Of a DNA stretch of 64,000 nt, positions 52,399 through 61,178 are shown in pieces. Each line of letters begins with the position of its first letter. Position 1 is the stretch's first letter. A program made the position numbers and the translations under genes. Origin of the DNA: Aureitalea sp. L0-47 (lineage in GTDB: Bacteria; Bacteroidota; Bacteroidia; Flavobacteriales; Flavobacteriaceae); NCBI RefSeq assembly GCF_026126405.1, contig NZ_JAFMTQ010000002.1:229880-293879 (forward strand). The letters run 5' to 3'. The notes under the pieces were generated by a model, which did no database searches, had not been told where the DNA came from, and saw only the letters and a program-made list of their open reading frames with translations.

Positions 52399-53607
52399 AT
52401 GAAAGCAATAACGAGAATACAATTATCCTTTATGATGTTCCTTGAATTCTTTATCTGGGGAGGATGGTTTGTCACCATGGGAACTTTTTTAGCCAAGGCA
52501 TTCAATGCGGAGGGTAGCCAGCTTGCCATGGCCTATGAAACTCAATCAATTGGAGCCATTATTGCTCCATTTATTATCGGTCTCATCGCAGATAGATATT
52601 TCGCCGCTCAAAAGATCTTAGGGATTCTCCATATTGCTGGAGCCGTTTTACTATACCTGGCTGGAACCTCATCGGATTTTGCTTCTTTCTACCCATACAT
52701 ATTAGTTTATATGATACTCTATATGCCAACATTGGCTTTGGTAAACTCGGTAGCTTTCAGGCAGATGAAAGACCCCGCTAAAGATTTTGCTCTAATCCGC
52801 GTGCTTGGGACGGTTGGATGGATAGTTGCAGGCCTGGTGATTGGATTCCTATCCTGGGAATCGGAGAATGTGCTTCAAAACACCTTTGTCATGGCAGCAG
52901 GTGCGTCCGCCCTGCTCGGCTTGTTTAGCTTCACTTTACCAAATACCCCTCCAACAGCTGCCAAAGGTGAAAAGGTGAGTCTCCGGGATATTCTTGGCCT
53001 GGACGCACTAGGTATGTTAAAGGACAAACGCTACCTGGTTTTCTTTATCGCTTCTATTCTCATATGTATCCCTCTGGCATTTTATTATCAACACGCAAAT
53101 CAGTTTTTAAACGAAATAGGGATGGAAAAAGCTGCGGGAAAAATGACCTTTGGACAGATGTCTGAGATCTTTTTTATGCTACTATTGCCTATTTTCCTGA
53201 AACGCTATGGAATCAAACTAACACTCCTTGTTGGAATGATCGCCTGGGTGGTTCGTTACATTCTCTTTGCCTATGGCGATGCCGGAGAAGGTGCCTGGAT
53301 GTTGATCTTCGGAATTATTCTACATGGTATTTGCTATGATTTCTTCTTTGTCTCAGGACAGATCTACACTGATTTTAAGGCGGGCGAAAAATTTAAAAGT
53401 TCCGCTCAGGGACTCATAACCCTGGCTACTTATGGATTGGGTATGTTAATAGGATTCAGGCTTGCCGGATATTATACGGATGCCAATGCAATTGCAGACG
53501 GTCATAATTGGGCAGATATTTGGTTACTCCCAGCCGGAATAGCCGGAGCCGTATTACTGTTTTTCCTGATTGCCTTTAAAAATGAAAAGATTGAAGTAAA
53601 AGAATAA
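52399..53607 (+). CDS. MFS permease, nucleoside:H+ symporter-like (NupG/XapB family)
   Basis: A 402-residue, roughly 12-span major facilitator of the nucleoside:H+ symporter type: MMFLEFFIWGGWFVTMGTFL start, GLIADRYFAAQKILGILHI cytoplasmic loop, and a C-terminal GICYDFFFVSGQIYTDFKA. In Bacteroidota these genes are frequent in sugar oxidation clusters, so it may import the keto-sugar or the aglycone instead of a nucleoside. It lies 7 bases after the TIM-barrel gene. Confidence 0.88.
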   Translation: MKAITRIQLSFMMFLEFFIWGGWFVTMGTFLAKAFNAEGSQLAMAYETQSIGAIIAPFIIGLIADRYFAAQKILGILHIAGAVLLYLAGTSSDFASFYPYILVYMILYMPTLALVNSVAFRQMKDPAKDFALIRVLGTVGWIVAGLVIGFLSWESENVLQNTFVMAAGASALLGLFSFTLPNTPPTAAKGEKVSLRDILGLDALGMLKDKRYLVFFIASILICIPLAFYYQHANQFLNEIGMEKAAGKMTFGQMSEIFFMLLLPIFLKRYGIKLTLLVGMIAWVVRYILFAYGDAGEGAWMLIFGIILHGICYDFFFVSGQIYTDFKAGEKFKSSAQGLITLATYGLGMLIGFRLAGYYTDANAIADGHNWADIWLLPAGIAGAVLLFFLIAFKNEKIEVKE

Positions 53608-53610
53608 TCT

Positions 53611-54744
53611 ATGAGTAACAAAATCAGATGGGGCGTTCTTGGTGGAGGCGGTGACTCGTTAATCGGGGTCCTGCACAGGGTGGCAGCAAGTATGTTCGAC
53701 AAATATCAGCTTACCGGGGCAGTATTCAATCCGGTATACGAGAAAAGCATTGAATTTGCTCGAGAGATCGGGATCCCTACCAACCGAATTTATGAGGATT
53801 TCGACAGCATGGTAGCCAGGGAGCTAGAGTTGCCGGAAAATGAACGAATCCAGGTCTTCTCGGTACTTACACCAAATTTTCTTCATTTCCCAATGGCTAA
53901 AAAGCTACTGGAATCCGGATTTCACGTGATCTGCGAAAAACCGATGACCATGAATCTTGAAGAAGCACTGGAGCTAGAAGCCATTCAGCAAAAAAACAAT
54001 AATATTTTCGCACTTACCCACACCTATACGGGCTACCCAATGATCCGCCAAATGAAAAAGATGATTGCCGAAGGCGCTATCGGGGAGGTTCAAAAAGTAG
54101 ATGGACAATATTACCAGGGTTGGATCAATCCAATAATTCACGATCCGGAATCGAGATCAACGACGTGGCGACTGGATCCCGAGAAATCTGGCATTAGTTG
54201 TTGTATGGGAGATATTGGTGTTCATGCATACCAAATGCTGGAGTTCGTTACCGGGATGGATATACAATCAGTTTTAGCAGATCTAAACTATTTGTACGAA
54301 GACAATAAAATGGACATAGATGGTACCGTATTGCTCCGGCTGGGTGGGAATGCAAAAGGAGTGCTACGTGCTAGTCAGATAGCAACCGCCGAGGAGAATA
54401 ACTTCACCATCGCGGTTTATGGTAGAGAAGGGACATTGAAATGGGAGCAGGAGAATCCTAACTATCTCTATTTGCTGAAAGAAGGGAAGCCAGCCCAAAC
54501 ACTCAAACCGGGCCACGAATACAACAGCGCTGTTTCACTTGATGGAACAAAACTACCTCCCGGCCATCCGGAAGGAATTTTCGATGCCATGGGGAATATA
54601 TATAAAGGTGTTGCAAAGGCCATTCGTGGTCAGGAACACGACCCAATGGAATTTCCGGGGATGAGAGACGGTGTGCGCGGTATGAGATTTATTGAAACGG
54701 TGGTTGCCTCTCACCTGGAAGGTAATATTTGGAAATCTTTATAA
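53611..54744 (+). CDS. Gfo/Idh/MocA family oxidoreductase
   Basis: A 377-residue dehydrogenase: N-terminal Rossmann domain (IRWGVLGGGGDSLIG), the family EKP motif in HVICEKPMTMNLEEALEL and a C-terminal alpha/beta domain with ISCCMGDIGVHAYQMLEFVTG. Members use NAD(P) to reduce or oxidise sugars, inositols and keto-sugars. In this cluster it is a good candidate for reducing a 3-keto-sugar inside the cell. Starts 3 bases after the permease stop. Confidence 0.93.
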   Translation: MSNKIRWGVLGGGGDSLIGVLHRVAASMFDKYQLTGAVFNPVYEKSIEFAREIGIPTNRIYEDFDSMVARELELPENERIQVFSVLTPNFLHFPMAKKLLESGFHVICEKPMTMNLEEALELEAIQQKNNNIFALTHTYTGYPMIRQMKKMIAEGAIGEVQKVDGQYYQGWINPIIHDPESRSTTWRLDPEKSGISCCMGDIGVHAYQMLEFVTGMDIQSVLADLNYLYEDNKMDIDGTVLLRLGGNAKGVLRASQIATAEENNFTIAVYGREGTLKWEQENPNYLYLLKEGKPAQTLKPGHEYNSAVSLDGTKLPPGHPEGIFDAMGNIYKGVAKAIRGQEHDPMEFPGMRDGVRGMRFIETVVASHLEGNIWKSL

Positions 54745-54754
54745 GATAATCAGT

Positions 54755-55807
54755 ATGAAAACAATTAAAGGACCCGCCGTTTTCCTTGCCCAGTTCATGG
54801 ACGATAAAGAACCCTTTAACTCGCTTGAAGGACTCTGCCAATGGGCTTCGGACCTTGGTTACAAAGGAATACAGATCCCAACCTGGGAAAGCAGATTGAT
54901 CGATCTTTCCCTTGCTGGAGAAAGCAAAACGTATTGCGACGAGCTCAAAGGCAAAATAGGAGAATACGGCCTTGAGATAACGGAACTATCTACTCACTTG
55001 CAAGGGCAACTGGTAGCAGTACATCCGGCCTACGATGTGATGTTCGACAACTTTGCGCCTGAGGACTGCAAGAACAACCCGGCAAAACGCACCGAATGGG
55101 CCAGACAACAATTAATCAGTGCAGCGAAAGCGAGTAACCATCTGGGGTTAAAAGCACACGCAACCTTTAGTGGGGCACTTTTATGGCATGCCTGGCACCC
55201 CTGGCCGCAATTACCTGCCGGACTGGTGGAAATGGGCTTTGAAGAATTGGCGAAACGATGGTTGCCGCTTCTTGACGAATTCAAGGATCAGGGTGTAGCT
55301 GTTTGCTACGAAATTCATCCGGGAGAAGATCTCCATGATGGAGTTACCTTTGAACGTTTTCTTGAAGCAACCGGCAATCACGAAGCAGTGAATATTCTGT
55401 ACGACCCCAGCCATTTTGTTCTTCAACAACTGGACTATATCAAGTACATCGACCATTACCACGAGTTCATTAAGGCCTTCCATGTGAAGGATTCAGAATT
55501 CAACCCCACGGGTAAGAAAGGTGCTTACGGCGGTTACGGCGACTGGAAGGACCGTGCCGGAAGATACCGCTCACTGGGTGATGGACAAATAGACTATAAG
55601 ACCGTATTCAGTAAATTAACCGAATACGGCTGCGATGTTTGGGCGGTGATGGAATGGGAATGTGTGATCAAGAGCCCCGAGCAAGGCGCCAGGGAAGGAG
55701 CTAAATTCATTGCCGATCACATCATTGAAGCCACCACAAAACGTTTCGACGACTTTGCCGGTGCTGAAGTAGATAAAGAAAAACTCAGAAAAATTTTAGG
55801 ACTATAA
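54755..55807 (+). CDS. Sugar phosphate isomerase/epimerase (TIM-barrel, cytoplasmic)
   Basis: 350 residues from ATG at 54755 (MKTIKGPAVFLAQFMD); the frame runs back into the previous gene, but this ATG follows its stop directly. Xylose-isomerase-like TIM-barrel: LGYKGIQIPTWESRL, HATFSGALLWHAW, AVCYEIHPGEDLHDG (metal Glu), NILYDPSHFVLQQLDY and VMEWECVIKSP. It has no signal peptide, unlike the two other TIM-barrels in the cluster. Probably isomerises a keto-sugar intermediate together with the Gfo/Idh/MocA enzyme. Confidence 0.9.
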   Translation: MKTIKGPAVFLAQFMDDKEPFNSLEGLCQWASDLGYKGIQIPTWESRLIDLSLAGESKTYCDELKGKIGEYGLEITELSTHLQGQLVAVHPAYDVMFDNFAPEDCKNNPAKRTEWARQQLISAAKASNHLGLKAHATFSGALLWHAWHPWPQLPAGLVEMGFEELAKRWLPLLDEFKDQGVAVCYEIHPGEDLHDGVTFERFLEATGNHEAVNILYDPSHFVLQQLDYIKYIDHYHEFIKAFHVKDSEFNPTGKKGAYGGYGDWKDRAGRYRSLGDGQIDYKTVFSKLTEYGCDVWAVMEWECVIKSPEQGAREGAKFIADHIIEATTKRFDDFAGAEVDKEKLRKILGL

Positions 55808-55809
55808 CG

Positions 55810-56577
55810 ATGAGAAAAATAAATATGAAAAAATGTATTCTTTTAGCACTGGTCGCATTGATCGGTGTTAGTTGTAATGAAAAAGTGAAAGAAGAATCTG
55901 CAGAACCTGAAGCTAATACCACCGCTATGGAAAAGGAAGTGAATATGGAAGAATCGGGATGGATCACATTATTCGATGGCACAAATTTCGATAGCTGGAG
56001 GGGTTACCTGGCCGAAGGTATGTATGACAACTGGACTGTTGAAGATGGGGCTATGGCCTTCACGCCGGACGAAGATGGCGGGAAGAATATCATCACAAAA
56101 GAAAAATTTACAAACTTTGTTTTATCCCTTGAGTGGAAGATCTCCGAAGGAGGAAATAGCGGCATATTTTGGAGTGTTTACGAAGATGAAAAATATCCGG
56201 AAGCCTATGAAACCGGCCCGGAGATACAGGTTCTCGATAATATGAAACACCCGGATGCCAAAGTAGGTGACGGGCTTCACACTGCCGGAGCACTTTACGA
56301 TATGATTAAACCTTCAGAAGATGTTACCAAACCTGCAGGCGAATGGAATCTTTGTGTGATCGAGATCAATCACAAGACCAATATGGGTAAAGTAACTTTG
56401 AACGGCACTGAAATCGTTTCCTTCCCTGTGCATGGTGAAGAATGGGATAACATGGTTGCCAATTCCAAATTTGCGGATTGGGAAGGTTTTGGTAAATATC
56501 AGACGGGTCATATCGGACTTCAGGATCACGACGACAAAGTTTGGTACAGGAATATTAAGATCAAGAAGCTGGATTAG
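55810..56577 (+). CDS. DUF1080 (3-keto-disaccharide hydrolase) lipoprotein
   Basis: A 255-residue lipoprotein (GVSC at about residue 20) with a linker and a DUF1080 domain: ITLFDGTNFDSWRGY, WTVEDGAMAFTPDEDGGKNI, FVLSLEWKISEGGNSGIFW, GPEIQVLDNMKHPDAK, WNLCVIEINHKTNMGKVTLNG. The domain is now associated with hydrolysis of 3-keto-glycosides. It would cleave the product of the GMC dehydrogenase in the periplasm. Two starts (55810 and 55825) are possible. Last gene of the plus-strand operon. Confidence 0.92.
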   Translation: MRKINMKKCILLALVALIGVSCNEKVKEESAEPEANTTAMEKEVNMEESGWITLFDGTNFDSWRGYLAEGMYDNWTVEDGAMAFTPDEDGGKNIITKEKFTNFVLSLEWKISEGGNSGIFWSVYEDEKYPEAYETGPEIQVLDNMKHPDAKVGDGLHTAGALYDMIKPSEDVTKPAGEWNLCVIEINHKTNMGKVTLNGTEIVSFPVHGEEWDNMVANSKFADWEGFGKYQTGHIGLQDHDDKVWYRNIKIKKLD

Positions 56578-56593
56578 ATCACCATTCTAATGT

Positions 56594-56755
56594 ATGGATT
56601 TCTCCAGCGACAGTAATCAACTGTGGTGTGCACTGGGCTATTGTACTTTTATGTTGACGGTTATCGGTAATTCTGCATTGATCGTTCTCATTTATTTTTA
56701 TACTGAAAAGCACCTGAAGGAACACTATGACGAAGAGGGGAATCAATTGCGGTAG
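56594..56755 (+). CDS. Small single-span membrane protein (53 aa), unknown
   Basis: ATG at 56594 opens 53 codons to TAG at 56755. The product has a short polar start with two cysteines (QLWCALGYCTF), one hydrophobic span at about residues 15-35 and a charged tail (TEKHLKEHYDEEGNQLR). It lies 16 bases after the DUF1080 stop and 54 before yicC. No family recognised; could be a read-through end of the sugar operon. Confidence 0.5.
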   Translation: MDFSSDSNQLWCALGYCTFMLTVIGNSALIVLIYFYTEKHLKEHYDEEGNQLR

Positions 56756-56782
56756 TTTCCTGCTTCAAACTGTTAATTTATG

Positions 56783-56790
56783 TACCTTTG
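56783..56790 (+). promoter_or_regulatory. -7 promoter element for yicC-gmk-nadD
   Basis: TACCTTTG, exact match to TAnnTTTG, 19 bases before the yicC ATG at 56810. It overlaps the upstream in-frame ATG at 56780, so that codon is unlikely to be used. Confidence 0.6.
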
Positions 56791-56809
56791 CTGCCATAAA
56801 CAGCAGTGT

Positions 56810-57667
56810 ATGATCCAGTCCATGACAGGCTATGGCAAAAGCATTATCGAGTTGCCAAACAAAAAGATCACCGTAGAGATCAAATCCCTCAACAGCAAGA
56901 ATATGGACCTCAATGCGAGGGTACCTTCAGCTTACAGGGAAAAAGAATTATTACTTCGGAACAAGATATCCAAAACCCTTTCTCGCGGTAAGGTTGATTT
57001 TAATTTGTTCGTTGAACTCACAGGTGAGAGCACCAGTACCATAATTAACGAAGCCGTTGTAAAACAATACATGGGGCAACTTTCGGAAATTGCCGACACC
57101 AGTGCCGCGGAATTGCTGCAAATGGCGGTACGCCTGCCTGATGCCCTCAAGACAGAGCGCGAGGAGATAGACGAAGAGGAATTCAATAAGATCACCCAGG
57201 CTGTAGATGAAGCGCTGAAAGCTATCAATGGCTATCGCACTTCCGAAGGAGCCGTCCTGGAAAAGGATTTTCAAAAACGAATCGAGAATATCGGCGCCTT
57301 GCTGGAAGAAGTGATCGAAATGGATCCGCAACGCATCGAGAATGTGAAGGAGCGTCTGCATAAGGCTGTTTCAGAATTAAAGGAAACGGTAGACGAAAAC
57401 CGATTTGAGCAGGAACTCACCTACTACCTGGAAAAATACGATATCACCGAAGAAAAGGTGCGACTAAAAAACCACCTGGACTACTTTAAAGAAACCATGG
57501 AAAGCAATACTTCCAATGGTAAAAAACTGGGGTTCATTAGCCAGGAGATAGGCAGGGAGATCAATACCATTGGGAGCAAGGCTAATTTCGCTCCTATGCA
57601 GCAGCTGGTGGTGCAAATGAAAGACGAACTGGAAAAGATCAAAGAACAAGCATTAAACGTTTTGTAA
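56810..57667 (+). CDS. yicC: YicC family endoribonuclease
   Basis: 285 residues from ATG at 56810 (MIQSMTGYGKS, the universal YicC start). The conserved SLNSKNMDLNARVPSAYREKE segment and the C-terminal RLKNHLDYFKETMES and GKKLGFISQEIGREINTIGSKA segments are present. YicC proteins are hexameric ribonucleases involved in small-RNA turnover. Its stop TAA overlaps the gmk ATG by one base, so the operon is yicC-gmk-nadD. Confidence 0.95.
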   Translation: MIQSMTGYGKSIIELPNKKITVEIKSLNSKNMDLNARVPSAYREKELLLRNKISKTLSRGKVDFNLFVELTGESTSTIINEAVVKQYMGQLSEIADTSAAELLQMAVRLPDALKTEREEIDEEEFNKITQAVDEALKAINGYRTSEGAVLEKDFQKRIENIGALLEEVIEMDPQRIENVKERLHKAVSELKETVDENRFEQELTYYLEKYDITEEKVRLKNHLDYFKETMESNTSNGKKLGFISQEIGREINTIGSKANFAPMQQLVVQMKDELEKIKEQALNVL

Positions 57668-58260
57668 TGAAAGGCGGAAAACTCATCGTTTTTTCCGCAC
57701 CTTCCGGCAGTGGAAAAACTACTATCGTTCGGCATTTACTCGCCCAGGAACCCTTAAACCTGGCTTTTTCTGTATCCGTGACTTCACGGGCACCCAGGGG
57801 AGATGAAAAGGACGGTGAGGATTACTACTTTATAAGCACCGAAGAATTCAAAAAACACATCAGGAACAACGACTTCCTGGAATGGGAAGAGGTCTATCGC
57901 GACAATTTCTACGGAACATTGCATTCCGAAGTAAACCGACTTTGGGATGAAGGAAAAAACGTGATCTTCGATATTGATGTTGTTGGTGGATTGCGCATTA
58001 AGAAGAAGTATCCCGAAAAGACCTTATCGGTATTCGTAGAACCACCCAGTGTGGATGAACTGAAGATCCGACTCAAAAACCGAAAGACGGAGAGCGATGA
58101 GAAAATAGATATGCGTATCGCCAAAGCATCCATCGAAATGGCTACAGCTCCTCAATTCGATCATATAATTGTAAACGACAACCTGGAGAAGGCATTGGAG
58201 GAAGCTGAAGATCTGGTAGCGGGATTTATTTCAGAAGAAACCCATTCCGAAGAAGAATAA
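57667..58260 (+). CDS. gmk: Guanylate kinase
   Basis: A 197-residue guanylate kinase (GMP + ATP to GDP + ADP). The P-loop APSGSGKTT is near residue 10; SVSVTSRAPRGDEKDGEDYYF, the EWEEVYRDNFYGT GMP-binding segment and VIFDIDVVGGLRIKKKYP are typical. Normal length. Second gene of the operon; two bases... one intervening base (58261) separates it from nadD. Confidence 0.96.
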   Translation: MKGGKLIVFSAPSGSGKTTIVRHLLAQEPLNLAFSVSVTSRAPRGDEKDGEDYYFISTEEFKKHIRNNDFLEWEEVYRDNFYGTLHSEVNRLWDEGKNVIFDIDVVGGLRIKKKYPEKTLSVFVEPPSVDELKIRLKNRKTESDEKIDMRIAKASIEMATAPQFDHIIVNDNLEKALEEAEDLVAGFISEETHSEEE

Positions 58261-58261
58261 A

Positions 58262-58852
58262 ATGGCCGAAAGAAAAAAAATAGGACTTTATTTCGGAACG
58301 TTTAACCCCATACATTCGGGACACCTTACCATTGCAAATCACCTGGTTGAATTCAGCGACCTGGATGAGGTCTGGCTGGTAGTCACCCCTCATAATCCAC
58401 ACAAAAAGAAGAAATCGTTACTGGACGATATCCATCGTCTTACCATGGTTCGCATCGCACTGGAAGACTATCCGAAACTAAAGGCCAGCAATATAGAATT
58501 CGACCTGCCACAACCCAATTATACCGTGAATACGCTGGCTCATTTGGAAGACAAATATCCGGAGGTTAGTTTCTGCCTTATTATGGGAGAAGACAACTTA
58601 AAGAGTTTTCACAAGTGGAAGAATTATGAAGTGATCCTGGAGCAATTCGAGGTCTATGTGTATCCGCGAATTTCAGAAGGGAAAATTGAGACCCAATTTG
58701 AGGGCCATGCGTCCATTCATAGAGTTGACGCCCCGATCATGGAACTCTCCTCCACCTTTATAAGAAAGGCCATCAAAGCGGGTAAAAATGTACGCCCCAT
58801 GTTGCCGGATACCGTGTGGAAGTACCTTGATGAAATGAATTTCTACCGCTAA
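58262..58852 (+). CDS. nadD: Nicotinate-nucleotide adenylyltransferase
   Basis: A 196-residue nucleotidyltransferase making deamido-NAD from nicotinate mononucleotide and ATP. LYFGTFNPIHSGHL carries the T/HxGH-type site, NPHKKKKSLLDDIHRLTMV the substrate loop, and ELSSTFIRKAIKAGKNVRPMLP the ISSTxIR motif. Full length. Third gene of the yicC-gmk-nadD operon. Confidence 0.95.
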   Translation: MAERKKIGLYFGTFNPIHSGHLTIANHLVEFSDLDEVWLVVTPHNPHKKKKSLLDDIHRLTMVRIALEDYPKLKASNIEFDLPQPNYTVNTLAHLEDKYPEVSFCLIMGEDNLKSFHKWKNYEVILEQFEVYVYPRISEGKIETQFEGHASIHRVDAPIMELSSTFIRKAIKAGKNVRPMLPDTVWKYLDEMNFYR

Positions 58853-58920
58853 AGGAACCGCCCCGCAACCCGAAGTATGGGCGCGAGGCGATTCATAACC
58901 AACCAAAAAAACTATATGTC

Positions 58921-58936
58921 GCTCGTATTGACGAGC
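58921..58936 (-). terminator. Hairpin between nadD and the convergent lipoprotein gene
   Basis: GCTCGT and ACGAGC form a perfect 6-base stem over a 4-base loop, about 10 bases beyond the lipoprotein stop. A T7 run follows on the minus strand, but separated by 9 bases, so termination is only a suggestion. Confidence 0.35.
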
Positions 58937-58945
58937 CTAAAGTGA

Positions 58946-59866
58946 TCAGAAATTACTGATCTTTATCATTTCCTTCTCAATTTCTGCATTCGATTTACGC
59001 AGCTTTCCTCCAGTATTCTTATACTGTATGTAGCCTTTTCCAGTAAAACGATACAGGGTTCCTGAAAATTCGTGGAACAATTCTATCGTATGATCATTAA
59101 TAACGGACAATTCAAAGTATTCATTGCCCAGGAAGTCATAATCAAGTGTTAAATATTTTAGATAGCCATTGCCGGGTACATTGTCTACATTGTAAATACC
59201 GGTGTAGTCCCAGTAAATGTTGAAAATATCGATACCATTCGGGTCTTCCGAACTCTGAAAGTTCCCATTTCCTCCGCCTGGTATGAACTGCAGATAATTC
59301 TCATAATCGAACTCATTAGGCTCGCCATAAGGGCTTGTATAGATCTTCTCCCAGGCTACATATTCCTGCAGGAAATAATGAATGTTGTCATAGAATAAAG
59401 CATCGTAGTCGAACGTATTTCGCTGATAACCTACTAATATGTAGGACAGGTTCAACGGACGGTAGTACAATTCAATTTCGTTGTTGCTGAGTTGTGTTAC
59501 CTCAAAGGAGTAGAACCCATCTATATCGTGAGAAATATCGAGAACGAAATTGTGAGTATCGTAGAAACCAACATCGATCCCAAAGCCATAGCCCTGGGCT
59601 CCAATGCCTACAAGGTTGTTATTGGCATACATGGTTCCGTTCTGAAAGGACACGGTAAATGCCTTGTGCATAAATGGAACATAACCATTACCCCCGCTGC
59701 GGTGAATGTCTACGTACCACAATTCATAAGAAGATACCAATTCATGCAGTGTTATGGAAGGTACAGGGTCCACCATGGGATCTTCTACTACTACCACTTC
59801 AGTATAACATGAAGTGAACAACATGCCGGCAAGTAAGGCTCCTATAAATAGTTTTACTGTCTTCAT
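58946..59866 (-). CDS. Lipoprotein of unknown function next to nadD
   Basis: A 306-residue lipoprotein (FTSC at about residue 20). The mature part is aromatic-rich and strand-rich (LVSSYELWYVDIHRSGGNGYVPF, FYSFEVTQLSNNEIELYYRP, YLTLDYDFLGNEYFELSVIN) and ends in a charged helix. Relatives next to nadD in flavobacteria are sometimes labelled nicotinic acid mononucleotide adenyltransferase because of position; no nucleotidyltransferase motif is present here. Function unknown; probably outer-membrane anchored. Confidence 0.75.
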   Translation of the reverse strand: MKTVKLFIGALLAGMLFTSCYTEVVVVEDPMVDPVPSITLHELVSSYELWYVDIHRSGGNGYVPFMHKAFTVSFQNGTMYANNNLVGIGAQGYGFGIDVGFYDTHNFVLDISHDIDGFYSFEVTQLSNNEIELYYRPLNLSYILVGYQRNTFDYDALFYDNIHYFLQEYVAWEKIYTSPYGEPNEFDYENYLQFIPGGGNGNFQSSEDPNGIDIFNIYWDYTGIYNVDNVPGNGYLKYLTLDYDFLGNEYFELSVINDHTIELFHEFSGTLYRFTGKGYIQYKNTGGKLRKSNAEIEKEMIKISNF

Positions 59867-59941
59867 AACTTCGGGTTTTAAAGATTTGATATAATAAAAA
59901 CGAAAAGCGTGCCAAACTCATAACCTATTGATATTGTGACG

Positions 59942-59972
59942 TTTGTGAAGTGTTTATTATTCTGTACTTTTG
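59942..59972 (+). promoter_or_regulatory. Consensus Bacteroidota promoter for gpsA
   Basis: TTTG at 59942-59945, 19 bases, then TACTTTTG at 59965-59972: a complete match to the consensus. The ATG is 19 bases further on. Confidence 0.75.
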
Positions 59973-59991
59973 AAATCACAAATTTTAATTC

Positions 59992-60996
59992 ATGTCTGAA
60001 TCACCTAAAATTGCCGTGTTTGGGGGTGGAAGCTGGGCTACCGCCATAGTAAAAATGTTGTGTGAGAACATGGACGAAGTGGGGTGGTATATGCGAAGTG
60101 TGTATGCACTGGAGCATATTAAAAAAGAGAAGCACAATCCAAACTATCTGAGTTCGGTTGAATTTCATACAGAACAATTGTTTCTGAGTAACGATATCAA
60201 TGAAATGGTCCGTTATGCTGACTATCTCATATTCGTAATTCCATCGGCATTTGTAGAACAGGAACTTCAGAAAATAACTGAATCACTGGAGGGAAAGATC
60301 ATTTTTACGGCTATTAAAGGTATTGTCCCTGAAAGCAGCCTGATCGTTGGTGATCATTTCTACACTCACTATAACATCCCTTTTAAAGATATCGGTGTGA
60401 TCACCGGGCCTTGTCATGCGGAAGAAGTGGCCATGGAACGACTTTCCTACCTTACGATAGCCTGCGCAGACCCTGCAAAAGCTGAATTAGTTGCTTCTAA
60501 ACTTGCCTGTGAATACATCAAAACCAATATCAGTGATGATATTAAGGGTACCGAATACGCGGCCATGCTGAAGAATATTTACGCTCTGGCTGCCGGAATT
60601 GCTCATGGTTTGGGTTATGGGGATAACTTCCAAAGTGTATTGATGAGTAATGCCATTCGTGAAATGAAACGCTATGTTAAAAAGGTGCATAAAATGAAGC
60701 GGGATATTAACGATTCCGCCTATTTGGGGGACCTACTTGTTACCGGGTATTCGATCTTCAGCCGTAACCGAATGTTCGGAAATATGATAGGAAAGGGCTA
60801 CACGGTAAAAAGCGCCATGATGGAAATGAGTATGGTTGCTGAAGGCTACTACGCTACCAAAAGCGCCTATGAACTCAACGAGGCCAGAGGCAAGAACAAA
60901 GCTAAAACCCCTATAATCAATGCGGTTTACGCTATCCTTTACGAAGGAAAAGACCCTAAAAAGGTCATGCAGAAACTTACCGAAAAGCTCAATTGA
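59992..60996 (+). CDS. gpsA: NAD(P)-dependent glycerol-3-phosphate dehydrogenase
   Basis: A 334-residue GpsA, which makes sn-glycerol 3-phosphate from dihydroxyacetone phosphate for phospholipids. Dinucleotide-binding AVFGGGSWATAIVKML near the N-terminus, FTAIKGIVPESS, GVITGPCHAEEVAMERLSYL, and the catalytic lysine in AMLKNIYALAAGIAHGLGYG are visible. Normal length. Monocistronic behind a consensus promoter. Confidence 0.95.
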   Translation: MSESPKIAVFGGGSWATAIVKMLCENMDEVGWYMRSVYALEHIKKEKHNPNYLSSVEFHTEQLFLSNDINEMVRYADYLIFVIPSAFVEQELQKITESLEGKIIFTAIKGIVPESSLIVGDHFYTHYNIPFKDIGVITGPCHAEEVAMERLSYLTIACADPAKAELVASKLACEYIKTNISDDIKGTEYAAMLKNIYALAAGIAHGLGYGDNFQSVLMSNAIREMKRYVKKVHKMKRDINDSAYLGDLLVTGYSIFSRNRMFGNMIGKGYTVKSAMMEMSMVAEGYYATKSAYELNEARGKNKAKTPIINAVYAILYEGKDPKKVMQKLTEKLN

Positions 60997-61178
60997 ACAG
61001 CTACAACACATCCTTTAAAAACATCACATCCTACAATCGGATTGTAACCTAAATGTTAAATCCGGTAAATTCGTGAATTAATTCCTAAAGAATAGGGAAA
61101 AATCCCCTGTATAATTAGAGATTTTGTGTTATTTTTAACATTCGACAATTAAGTAACTCAAACATCAAATTTTTAATT

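Noticed and set aside
56780..56809. Upstream in-frame ATG as the yicC start
   Set aside because: It overlaps an exact -7 promoter element, and the family universally begins at MIQSMTGYG, encoded from 56810.
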